This document shows, piece by piece, positions 15,001 through 27,000 of a stretch of DNA of 64,000 bases. The notes under the pieces are model-generated. The model was not told the origin of the DNA and made no database searches. It was given only the letters and a program-made list of their open reading frames with translations. The translations under genes and the position numbers were made by a program. The stretch comes from Acorus gramineus (Eukaryota; Streptophyta; Magnoliopsida; Acorales; Acoraceae), in the NCBI GenBank assembly GCA_030737835.1, contig JAUJYN010000016.1, forward strand, positions 3,675,747 through 3,739,746, in the 5' to 3' direction. Within the stretch, counting starts at the first letter, position 1; every line of letters starts with the position of its first letter.

Positions 15001-18000
15001 GCCAGCTAACGCCGGGGAGTTCCTACCTCGGATCCCAACCAATAAGGAGAAGACAGCCTAGTCACGCGGATACGATCCTCTTGGATCCGTCGACACCGGT
15101 TGTAACTCTACTAAGGTCATGAATTCTCAAGAATTCCTCCAGGGCGCATAACTAAGATGCGGGGAGACACATATTATAACATTGAGGTTATAATATTCTC
15201 TAAGGCATGCTAATAACCATAAGCTCGCATTTGATTTAATCAAATTAAACTACTTGGGAACATGCACAGGTCGGGCAAGGTGTCTAGGCAGGCACGGGCC
15301 TCTAACATGATGTAAGGGTGTATATCCCTAGCATACAAATCTAAGGTGGCATGGACACATCATAATAATCAATATAAGGGTGCATATCCCTAACATGCAG
15401 GTCTAAGGGGGGCATGGATACAACATAATATTCATGCATTACAGTTAATATCAACCTTATACAATTCATAGCCCCTAACACGGGCGCAACATCAACATTC
15501 TAATGGGTTGTTTCATCGCCAACCCACCTCCCACTCCCCTCACCCTCACCCTTGCCCGGGCGCACTGCCGCGCCCCAGCCTGCGCGCCCAGGCACGCTGT
15601 CGCGCCCCTGCTCGCACGCCCACCGAGCCAACCCCACCACCTCCCTCAGCCCTCCCACACCCCAAACACTCCCACGATCAGCACAGTCCGAAACACATCA
15701 GGAGGTACCTACAGATGGGAGCCCTCTGTCAGGCCAGCTAACGCCGGGGAGTTCCTACCTCGGATCCCAACCAATAAGGAGAAGACAGCCTAGTCACACG
15801 GATATGATCCTCTTGGATCCGTCGACACCGATTGTAGCTCTACTAATGTCATGAATTCGATGAAATTTTCGTGAGTGGCTTGAAATGGCACCAGGACACA
15901 TAATGTGCAGTTAGATTTTCAATTGGAGTCCTTAGGCTCAGGATGATAGCTAAAAGTCCGAAATTTTAGCGGTTCCGATCGAAAAAAGAAAAAGTTGAAA
16001 AACTGCCAGAATGCTCCATTGGTGACCAGAAGGCAAAAAGTGACACATATATAACAGTTTCACTTTCCTCATTGCAAAAACCGTGTGCCCATTTTGACCT
16101 CTACACTTAGTCATCAATCTTTCTTGTAAACCAACCACATAAAAATCTTGTACCTCCAATGGAACTTTAGCTGCCCAAACTTCTTTATGTTTTGCTGCGA
16201 TTAAGGGATAAAATGAACAATCTCTTCTCAGTTAGTTGTAGCAACTTTTAGATGGAGAATCCTTCTTGGTTTCCAGTCCAGGGTTCGGATATGCGGCCTG
16301 TGCGGCCGCATATATGGACGCATATGCGGTTTGGTCGGTGACCGAACCGCATATGCCCAAATCGGTTAATATGTGGTCACGGCCCGCATATCCCTTCGGC
16401 TTCATCGACTTCTTCTTCATCATCGTGGAGACACTCTTCTTCACAAGACTTATAATTTCTTTCTCTCTGCCCTCTCTCTTTATTCTCTCTGTTTTCTCTC
16501 TCTCTAGTTGTTCTCTCTAACTCTCTGTTCCCTCTCTCTCACTGATTTTTCCTTAATAAGCTTTTGAAGGGGACTCTCAATGCATTTATGCATTGTGACT
16601 GACACCGGTGTTTTTATTTGGGTTTGCAATTGTGATTTTTTTTTTTTAGTTTTTATAATTGTGACACGTGTCTTGTCTTTAGATGTGTTTTATAATAAAT
16701 GATGTACAGTTGAACATTTTTAGTTATTTTTTTATAAAAATTCTTAATTTTGTTGGATGTATATGTTAAGTTGGTGATCTAAAGTATCTAAGATGCATTC
16801 TTTACACTGTAACAATTTGGTCTTTAAAAGATTCTTTATATATATGTTTGTAATATTTATATATGTTTAGAAATAATATTTTTATTAATAAAAAAATTAC
16901 AGAACTCAATACACTCCCGCATACCGCATATACTCTGTGCGGTACCTCAATCGCACAGAAACCGCATACCGCATTTAGGAACACTGGTCTCCACCACACT
17001 CAATCTCACTAATTTCTGCAAGCATATGCATTAAAATCAACAAATCGGCTATCTTCGTATCTTGTAGATTTTCTTCTAAACAATGATTGCCATCCTGTTC
17101 CATTTTCAGATTTCTCCCAAACATCATTAACAAGACTAGATTGGTTTGCTGCCACTGCAAATGAAAGAGGTTTGAGGTTTGGCTGATCCTCACACCACAA
17201 ATCATGTCAAAATCTGATATTAGTCTCATCCCCCACTTACAGTTTAATTTTCACAACTTCAGCCACACTACAATACCAGCCCAGATCTTTAAAATTTTGT
17301 AACACTCGTTAAGAACAAGATAGCCCAGAGCCATTATCTTATAGCATCCCCGAGCACCAAAAGTGATCATTTGAAGCAAGCTTTCTACACAACCATTTGC
17401 ACTTGAAAGCTTTATTCATCTCTTCCAAATTGAGGATACCCATTAAATCCTTCTTTTCATGGCTACATACGCTATCTCAGTTAATTAAATGATCTTTTCT
17501 TTCACCTTCCTTGGCCCTACACCAAAGTAACCTTCTTCTTGTATTATCAATCTTATTAACGATTCACTTAGAAATTCTAAAAAGAGACAAATAGATTAAA
17601 AAAATTTATGAAGGACAACTTGAAGCAACACAAGCTTTCCTCCAAGGCTTAAAACTTGCTTTTCCAACCCTCAACTTTGTTTTCAAAAGATCTATAAAAA
17701 GTGATTCATGATATGGAGTGACCAAATAAATTTTGGGTACGGATGCGTAATTTGTAATAAAGTACAAAATTTTTTATTGCAGTTTATATCTTTAGTTTTT
17801 TTTTTTGTTTTAGGAGATACCTTATCTCTTAACTCTTGGATGTTCACCATATAAAAATATTTGGAGCACTTCCTGCACTTGATTAAAAAAAGGGATTCTC
17901 GTCTCCAAACAATGGTGTTTTGTTTGATATTACGAAAAATTTAATGATGATGAATTGCTGTTGACGATCTACTTGTTTTCAACAGGGTGACTTTCTACTC

Positions 18001-21000
18001 GTTGTATTGAAAGAACTTGTCAAGAATCGCCTCTGCGGTGGAAGACCAAAGTTGAAAGTTGTTCTCATGTATCCACAACATTTGTTTATTTGTTTGTTTT
18101 TAGTTTTATTTCCTTTTTTTTTCAATGATTCTTTGGTATGTTCTGTTTCTTTATTTTGTAAAACTATATCAAGGTTTCTTGTTAACCTGTAAAAATTTTA
18201 TGCTCAGGTCTGCTACAGTTGATTCAAGTTTGTTTTCTCGGTATTTTGGGAACTGCCCTGTAATTAGTGCGGAGGGGCGAATACATCCTGTTTCCACATA
18301 CTTTCTTGAAGATGTTCATGAAATCCTGAATTATTGCTTGCCTTCAGATTCTTCTGTTTCAGGGTCTTCCATGACATTGGCAAGGCGAAAGGTATGCTAT
18401 TGCTCATAATTCAAAGCCCACATATGAGTAACATATGCTTATCAATTAACTATTTCTACAAACTTGGTTTTGTTGTACATCTAAATTTTCTCTAAAGTTG
18501 GGTGATCACAAAAATATATTGTTGGATTAAATTTGTCTATGTTATGGTTATTCATGTTAAATTTTAGTCTACCCATTGAAACTGGCTTTTAATGTTTCTT
18601 GTGTCTTTATTTTCTTATATCTTCAACCTTACAACACCTTTATACTCCAATTATGCAACTAGCTCTTCCACAGTTTATAACTAATCTGTTGGTTGGATCA
18701 AATGAATATTAGGTTTTTCAACTTCACAAGGGTCTTCTCAATGTAATGAGATTGAATCAAATGTATAAACCCCACTATTTTTTCAACTTTGATGCCTCAG
18801 GTGTTATCTACCCTCTACATCTTTTATTTGGAAGACCAAAAAGTGTTTTGTTTACATCACCCGAACATCTTATGTGCAATGTTCGCAATGTTCTAAGAAG
18901 TGTTAGGTGCTAGTTGGATGGTCAATTGCAACCTAGGGATTAATCGACTATACATATATAAATATAAATATAGAGTAGTGATATGGTGCGGTCCATGCGA
19001 ACCGTGTATATACATCCCTTATCGAGGTATATGCGTCGATAAAGAAAGTATATCTCAATGCGCTATATGCTTTCTTTATCGACGTATATACCTCGATAAG
19101 GGATGTATATACGTGGTTCGCATGAACTGCACGAATTGATATTATCATTTCACTATAAATATATATGTAAATATATAGATATATATATGTATTTGTGCAT
19201 ATACAAATATATATATATATATGTATATATATATAATATTTGAAAAATAAAAATAAATGCAAGGAAACAAATCAAATTAGTCAGATTGAACTCTACTTAA
19301 CTCCTGCTTAATCCCACGGCCGCTTAATTCACTGGATAAGGTGGGAAAGGCCCGATTTTGCCTAGGTGCCCGCTTAATCCCACTTTTAGAACACTATTTA
19401 CATGTCTTTGTTAATTATCAATTTGTCATCATATTAATGGACAGTAATAGTCCTTTGATTATGCTCTTATATCAAGCACATTTATCTACATTATTTTGTG
19501 TATATCTAGTAGATAAGATAACTTCAAATATTTTCGTGTTGTTATTATCCAAATTTGAGGAGAGATTTATAAAATCAATACTGTTTAAAAGAAAAAAAAA
19601 ATTGCGCTTCTTTATTTTCTTTTTGTATCTTGAATATTTGAAGTTTTGATGACATATTGTCATATCTAACTGTTATTTTCCCCTTTTCTTTAAATTAGAG
19701 TGGTACTGCTCCCGTGGACAACCGCAGGGGGAAGAAGAATCTTGTTTTGTCATCTTGGGGGGATGAATCTTTGCTTTCTCAAGACTATATTAATCCATAT
19801 TATAGTGAGAACTCATATGAGTCATATAGTGAGCGAACTCGTCAGAATCTGGCAAGTCTCTTGTGTGTATTACAAACTATATCATGCTGTGGTTTTGGTT
19901 TCACTCATCACTGTAGGTGCATGCATGATAACTAATTTATGCAGATAAACTTGAATGAAGATGTGATTGATTATGATCTTCTAGAGGATTTGATATGTTA
20001 CATTGATGAAGCATACCCTCTAGGTGCCATACTTGTTTTTCTTCCAGTTAAGTAATTTTCTAGACTTCTATGACTTTGATCGTTCATTTTTCATATAAAA
20101 ATGATTTAATTCATTTTTGTGAATTCATGGAGTTTGCTTGTTTGATGTTTCACATTAGGGAGTTTCAGAGATTTATCTACTTGTCGATAGACTAGCAGCT
20201 ACCTACCGGTTTTCTGGACTAGCAGGTGATTGGCTTCTTCCTCTACATTCATCACTTGCATCATCTGATCAACGAAAGGTGTTTCTACCACCCCCTCCGA
20301 ATGTTCGCAAGGTATCAATTTTATAGATGCCAGGTTTATGTTCTTTCATGATAATCAATAAGTGAACTGGAAGGACTTGATTTTCTTACCTTTTTTCTTT
20401 TCTCATACTATCACTGTAATTAAAGATATTGCATACGAAATGGAAGTAATCACATTCTTAATTGCTTCAAGTTAGCAACTAAAATAAAAAGTTTGGAGCT
20501 GAATCTCTAGTTCTTCATCCTCTTTATTTCTTTCGCTTTTCTCTTTTCTCATGTAATGTTGTCCTTTGCAATTTTTTCTTTATCCTCGTCCATTTTGTCT
20601 TCTTGGGTATTGGTCTAAAGATGGTTGATCAGTGACCAGAGAAGAAATTCCTTGTAGCATCTTTCTATTCATCTGGGAACATTATATTCTCATATATAAG
20701 ATCCAAGGCAACTGAGTGATTCATGGAAATAATGCATTATGATTGGGGAGGGGTATTTCCTAAATTTCGTTTCCATCAGTTTTTTGGGGTTGTTGCGAGG
20801 GGGGGGGGGGGGGGGGGGTGTTGGGGTGCGGGGTTCATGTTCTGAATTTTCCTCAGCGAGGTATCCATCTTACTATTCTCTATCTTATCTCAGTGCTCGT
20901 TGCACTTGAAAAGAAGAGAGTGCAACACAATGGGTATCGGAGCACTGAGTCTGACCATAGAGGATTTAGAGTTGATTTTTGGAAACCCAAACAAATTTAT

Positions 21001-24000
21001 GACTAGGTCTTTTGATGGTTAAGCAGCCAAAGAATGAGATGAGATAGCTATGCGTCGAGAATCTCATGAAGACTTTCTAGAATCCAATTCCGATGTTAAT
21101 TCAAGGGGAACCTTGGAGTTTTTGCCTCAACACATAGAGGTTGTCAGTTCTGATGGAAGCCATGACATGATCTTCTAGACGGATGCATATAAGATGCATT
21201 TCTGCTCATAATCTTCATTGTGCCATTGATCCTTATTCTTGAATTGGTCACACAGCTGTATCAAGGGAGGTTTGGGAGGCTATGTTTGGTAGCTTCCCCA
21301 AGCTTGGCCTAAGGAATATACCTCACCATGCTATGGAATGACGTGTCTTTGGAATTGAGTCATTCTATTAATTTAGTGTGATATATGCATAATTTTTATG
21401 ATGGTGTAAAAGTATAGCATGCAACTTTCATAAGGAGCTCCTGCATGAAATAATTTCTCTCTTTATTAGTTGATTTTTTTTTTGAGTTTCATTTTATCAG
21501 GTAAATTTTGCAGGTAATTGTTGCCACAGATATTGCAGAAACCAGTATAACAATTGATGATGTCTTGTACGTGATTGACTGTGGGAAGCACAAGGAGAGC
21601 CGCTACAACCCACAAAAGGTTGCACTTCATTTCGACTATTGCTATTTTTCCTGCATTTTAAACTGCTTCTCTATATGTTACTGGTGTTTTAATCCATGAA
21701 AATTACAACATAAGTCTATGGTTGGAATGCTTGTGCCTTCAATATGTATATTCATTTAGTATCTTCAAAAAGCATTTGCCCTAGGCCTTGCCTTACCTCT
21801 TTCGGACCAAATCTCCCCATCATGCTTTGTGGATTTCGTGAGATGCTTTGCATACATATGAGGTTCATGCCTCATGTTGTGAAGAATATTAGAAGGTAGA
21901 ACTATGCATGAAATCCGCCAATTTGATGATTTTAATGCCTTTGCATAAATTTAGCAAATGGATAATGCATAGACTATTAATGCTCTCCTTAATTATTGAA
22001 TTGGGTGAAGTCATGAGGGCTCGTATATATGGATTTAGGTTATAGACCCCCCATGATTTATATGAAATTGTGAAATTTTTGAGATCTAGAGTTTCAGATT
22101 AAGTTTTCACCTGCCTCATGGTATCTACATGAATGCAACCTTGCTAGTTGGTTTATTCTTCTCAAATAGAAAAAGTGCATCTTTAGCGACAACTTACTAA
22201 TGGATAAAGGGTAAGCTTGATGAAAATGTGGTTTGCCAATGACAACTTATATAATCCAAATTGGTGTTATTTTGCCATTTCTGCTCCATGTTGACCTTGA
22301 CCTATTGATAGTGAACCTGACAAAACCACTCAATGTCATTTTTATTACTTCTGTAATCCTATAAACCTTGCAATGGAAAATATAAGACTGGGACTAATGT
22401 TTAGATGATTTGTTTTGGTTGTCGATAAAACTTTAAGGTATTGTGAGATTTGTGGTGCCAATGTTATCCTAAGTAGTCCTTTCTTTTTCCAGATTCTGTA
22501 GATATGTCATTTTTTTTCTCTCTTTTCTTTAAAAATCACAAGTACAATTTTGTAAACTTTCAATCACAACTCTTTTTCTGCATAAGCCATGTCTATGTCA
22601 GATGTACTGGAAGTTATCCATGCCAACTGTTGACATGCATTTTTAAACTATGCATTTGTCGTTTCACCCATTACTGTCATTATGGTCGTCAGACATGAGC
22701 AGGGAATGCATCACATTAAGCTTGCTTTAGTAATATAGAAAGAATTTGTATTGCTTTATCTTTTTGGAGATCCCTAGTCTCCTTCATTTTGTTTGAGGGG
22801 CATTATTTCTTAATATATTTCCTATCCTTCTTCCTAATATATATGCTTGTACATGCAAGCAGAATGGTTGGTAGAAAATAGCTATTGAAATCAAAGTGCT
22901 ACTGTTGATCTCTTGATATTCTTATTCAATTGAAAATTGAATATTGGCTTAAACATTGCAATCCTTCCTCTCATTTCATCCGATTCAGCCTCATTGTATG
23001 TTTTAATTGCAGTACAATGTTGGGGATGACATATATACGAAAGATGACAGATGGTGGAAGTGGCATTTTTTGTAGACTATTATGATTGTTATATGGTGTT
23101 TTAAAATTGTGTGTGGTGGGTTAGCCACGGGGAGTTCCTCCGATATAAAAAAAAAAAAAAAAAATTTGTGTGGTGGTCGGGTTTTGAAGTATATGGTGGT
23201 GGTCCCTTGCTCCAAACTTGCACACAATGGCACAATATGCATAGCTTGATACATGTTGACACTTGAGCCCTGGTGGAGGTTGGACTGGGGGATAACCTGT
23301 TCCTTTATATGTAATTTGACTTTTGGATATGGGAGTTCCACATTTGTTCATCAGAATACAATATGAAATCTGTTCTTGTTAAAGGTTGGAATAACTTATC
23401 TCTGATAGAATTACTGCCTATGGTTATAAATCACAATCAAGTTCAAGCGTTGGGCTGCCTTTTTTGCAATTTATTTAATTCATTTAAAAAAAATTGTTTT
23501 TTGTTCATAGTATACTACTTGTCGTATTTGTGTGATATAGATTTCTTTTTATCCTATCAGTAGAGTAGCATAGTTAATTATTATTTAATATAATTGCGCG
23601 GATTTCATTGGCAACAAAATTCATAATTACAATCATGTATTTAGACATGCATTTCATAATTCGGACTCCTTGTATAACAATGTTCATTCAAGATAATGTC
23701 ATCTATGTTTAAATAAGAATAAAACAATTCCATTAATACAAGAAACAAAACCTTATAATGTCATCTATGTTTATAGAATAAAACAATTCCATTAATACAA
23801 GAAACAAAACCTTATAATGTCATCTATGTTTATAGAAGAATAAAACAATTCCATTAATACGAGAAACAAAACCTTTTGGTACGTCAAAATGTGCCCTAAC
23901 CACCTCCAAATGCCATTGATAGAAAATGTCAAGCATGGTAGAAGACTGGATATCTCAGGCTAATGCAAAACAACGCCAAGGAAGAGCTGGACGTGTGAAA

Positions 24001-27000
24001 CCTGGAAACTGCTTTCGCTTATACACACGCCACAGATTTGAAAATCTCATGCGTTCATTTCAGGTTTCAGTTGAACCTTTTTTCAATAAGATTTCAATAA
24101 TGAATTTAGTAGTTGCAAAAAAGGAAAAATTGTCTTTATTGCTGGACAGGTACTATAAATCTAATATGAAATCTTTGCAATGTGAAGGTTCCTGAGATGC
24201 TAAGAATGCCATTGGTTGAATTGTGCTTGCAAATAAAGTCTCTTTCTTTAGGAGATATAAAGCTGTTCTTGTCGAAGGTATAATGCTTCCCTGAACTTGA
24301 TAGTCTGCATGTGATTCGGATCAACTTTAATTAGGTTGAAATGACCATGGATTTCAACACGTGGATGTTCTTAAAAGCTGACCGGCTAACTTTTTTTCCC
24401 CAGGCCATAGAGCCACCTCGGGAGGATGCTATTGTCTCTGCAATTGGCATGTTGTATCAGGTATTGAAATTTGAAATTTATTTCTTCATGCAGTACTTAA
24501 ATTCATATATACTGGTTAAGTATGAATCAATTGGATATATCTCCTCTAAGGTAGAGTTCTATATGTAGTAGTGTCATCCATTCAAGCATTGGCAGTCTCA
24601 TTGATTAGATGTTCTCATTGCTAATATATGTGAGCTACTTGATCCACAAAGGTTCCCCAGACCATGCTTTTGATAAGCTCACCGAATCAGTTACCACCAT
24701 GGACCGAATAGTTGGCACGTGTTGTGTAGTAGTACCATTGGGTACATCTCATTATCACAGCCGAGACATATCTTCACTATCGTAAGATAACAAATCAATG
24801 CTAAGATAAATTTTGTATTATTTGGGAGCTCATAATTCGAATACCATTCCGATTGCCTGATAAATAAATAAATGTAAACCTAGAATCCTGAGTGAAAAAG
24901 GAAATAGAAACAAAAAGGCGCCTGAAAAAAGGCCCTCCCCAAACCAACCTCACACAACTTAATTTTCAACTCATGCCTCATAAATGGAAAGGCACCTCTC
25001 TTCGAATAGTGAGTAATCTATTCAGCACAATAGACCGAAAGTTGGCCTACATATTAAATGCGCACAATTTTGCAAACCTTAGTTCTCGTTTAAATCACCT
25101 CTAACTAAAAATAAAGCACCTTAATCATTTATGTATCAAATAACTTAAACTCATATTAAATTAGTAATAAGCGTATTAGATGTACAATAAAATAAGCTAA
25201 AATATCCAGCAAAAAAAATATAATAAAATAAGCTAAAACCAAAATGAATAAACACACAACCACCTTGAAAGACCTTTCTCATCTCCCTCCCTCTCAAATC
25301 CATCATATTGAGTAGGGGTTGTAAGGTTTTATCCTTTGGTTTCTCATTTTGGAGTTATGGTACGCTTCATTTTCAATTGGCTTTATTTACAGTCCAATAT
25401 CATAACATGTAATGTCTTGATGTTATTACATTATTGGAAACATAAATAGGATCTAGATAATGTTTTTGAGCATGTCATAATTGATTTTTTTTTTGTTTTT
25501 AACATATTTTTTCAATCTTTTCCTGACTTCCACCCAATTACAACTATTCACTCATGAATTAACTTGATTACAACTAGCGGGAAGATGCCTATCTAAGGTT
25601 TCCCAACATGTCAACGACAATAATGGTGACATGTTTGTGATTGAAGGAAGTCAATTTTTTTGTGGTCTTTGATAAATTGGCTGAACTCTTCTATTTAGTT
25701 TGTTTTTGGATACTTAGTTGTTCTGAAACTACGAAGAGTAAGGCTTTTCACTCGCGCACGGGAGATGGAGAGGGAGAGGGAAAGGGAAAGAACTTTATAT
25801 TTCAACACCACCAATATACAAGTAAAAAGAGAGCTGCAAATCTTCTTTTTATCTCAAACTTGAATGTCTTTTCCAACTCTAATGGGGCCTACTTATAGGC
25901 TTTTAAGTTGACTTGGTGGGTTGAATCCCTTAGAATAGTGCATTGTGATTGGGGGAGAGGAAGGAGGGAGAATACTTTTAATGCATCAGAACAGAAGCCT
26001 CACAAGTACTCAAGGGGGCACATGGATCACTCACTTACAATACGTTGATGATAAATGACCCCTTAGTGAAGTGCTGGCGATCAAAGGAAGAGTGGGAACC
26101 CCTTGTCGATCGTGTTAAAGTGAGGCTAACAGATGAAAAGAAAGATTCTATCATGAACCTTCTCCTATTTTACTTGTCACTTTTTTTTTATTCTCAAGGC
26201 GGTGCGCTATAAGCTTGAATCAATTGGGAGAAGCGTTTTGTGGAATCAATTCGGAGAAGCTTTTAAGCCAACTTAGTGGGTGAATCTCAGGTTCATAATG
26301 TTGCACTGTTATTGGTCTGTTTCGAAGTACACTAATTAAGATAAGTTGGCTAAACCAGCAGTTCATCTGGAGTGACATTTGGTTCCTCTAGAGGAAACAT
26401 ACATGAATGGGAAGCTCTGTAGAGTTCGATCTTCATCATTTTTTTCTAGTTGAGATGCATTTGTCTGTTGGGTGGGAAAATATTTGTCTCTTGGTACATT
26501 GTGAGTCAAAAGGAGGGTTGTTGGGTGGTTGTTTATTGAAGACTCATATTCATGTTGCATCATTCCCTCTAGGTTAGAAAGAGTTCATTCTTGAACTAGG
26601 TGAATTTTTATACATCAACGTAATTGGCCTTTTCATTAGAAAGTGGGGGATGGTTATAACTCTGATGGAAGACACAGGGCTTGTGCGAAGGATGGAAGCC
26701 TCGTCCTTTCATTCAAAAAGTGGGGGATGGTTATAACTCCGATGGAAGACACGAGGGCTTATGTGAAGAATGGAAGCCTCTTCCTCTAAGGGTTGGTTTG
26801 GAAAGGGGTTAAAGTTCTGAGTATAAATTATCCTAATTTTAGTGAATAAAAATTCCACCAATTTTGTCCTTAATCATATTTGTTAAAATAAGGATAAAAA
26901 TTGGGATAAATGTTATTACAGTGTTTGAGTGCAATAAAAAATCCCTACTTTCATTCCAAGATCAGGACAACTATATGCTCTTTGTCCCAATTATTTTTTT

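Larger units (their letters stand above)
13745..17750 (-). mobile_element. Minus-strand LINE remnant split by a solo LTR and a hAT-like element
   Basis: Reading the minus strand downward from 17750: [12 protein letters not shown] (RT C-terminal region), then [20 protein letters not shown] near 17200-17140, then (after the hAT-like insert) [20 protein letters not shown] near 16180, CNEESETV up to 16057, then (after the solo LTR) [18 protein letters not shown] from 14264, and [18 protein letters not shown] near 14090. These are successive parts of a plant LINE ORF2 with its zf-RVT domain. Frameshifts occur within the pieces. The lower edge (A-tail) is uncertain. Confidence 0.75.
96..18391 (+). 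other. DEXH7: Helicase RecA-like domain 1 exons (motifs I-III)
   Basis: Seven exons encode the first RecA-like lobe. Exon 96-218 opens with [11 protein letters not shown] and carries the P-loop GETGCGKTT at 189-215. Exon 405-491 gives motif Ia (TQPRRIA), and exon 949-1049 continues with [12 protein letters not shown] and [10 protein letters not shown]. Exon 3453-3510 gives [13 protein letters not shown]. Exon 7168-7233 holds motif II as DEVH at 7207-7218. Exon 17986-18068 gives [12 protein letters not shown]. Motif III (SAT) begins exon 18208-18391 at 18209, with the preceding Met codon split AT|G across the intron. The lobe is spread over 18 kb, and intron 7234-17985 alone is 10.75 kb. Confidence 0.9.
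19699..24063 (+). other. DEXH7: Helicase RecA-like domain 2 exons (motifs IV-VI)
   Basis: Exon 19699-19851 encodes a Ser/Tyr-rich linker ([20 protein letters not shown]). Exons 19945-20046 and 20159-20311 encode [13 protein letters not shown], then AILVFLP joined to GVSEIY (motif IV) and a segment ending SSDQRKVF. Exon 21514-21618 gives motif V ([14 protein letters not shown]) and IDCGKHKE. Exon 23923-24063 gives [20 protein letters not shown], with motif VI at 23971-23994. The residues that contact ATP and RNA in this family are all present. Exon 23923 follows a weak polypyrimidine tract and a 62-66-bp tandem repeat array. Confidence 0.9.

Noticed and set aside
18948-19262. 104-codon open frame rich in Tyr/Ile on the minus strand
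   Set aside because: It lies wholly on the palindromic MITE and TA-rich repeats; low-complexity artefact.
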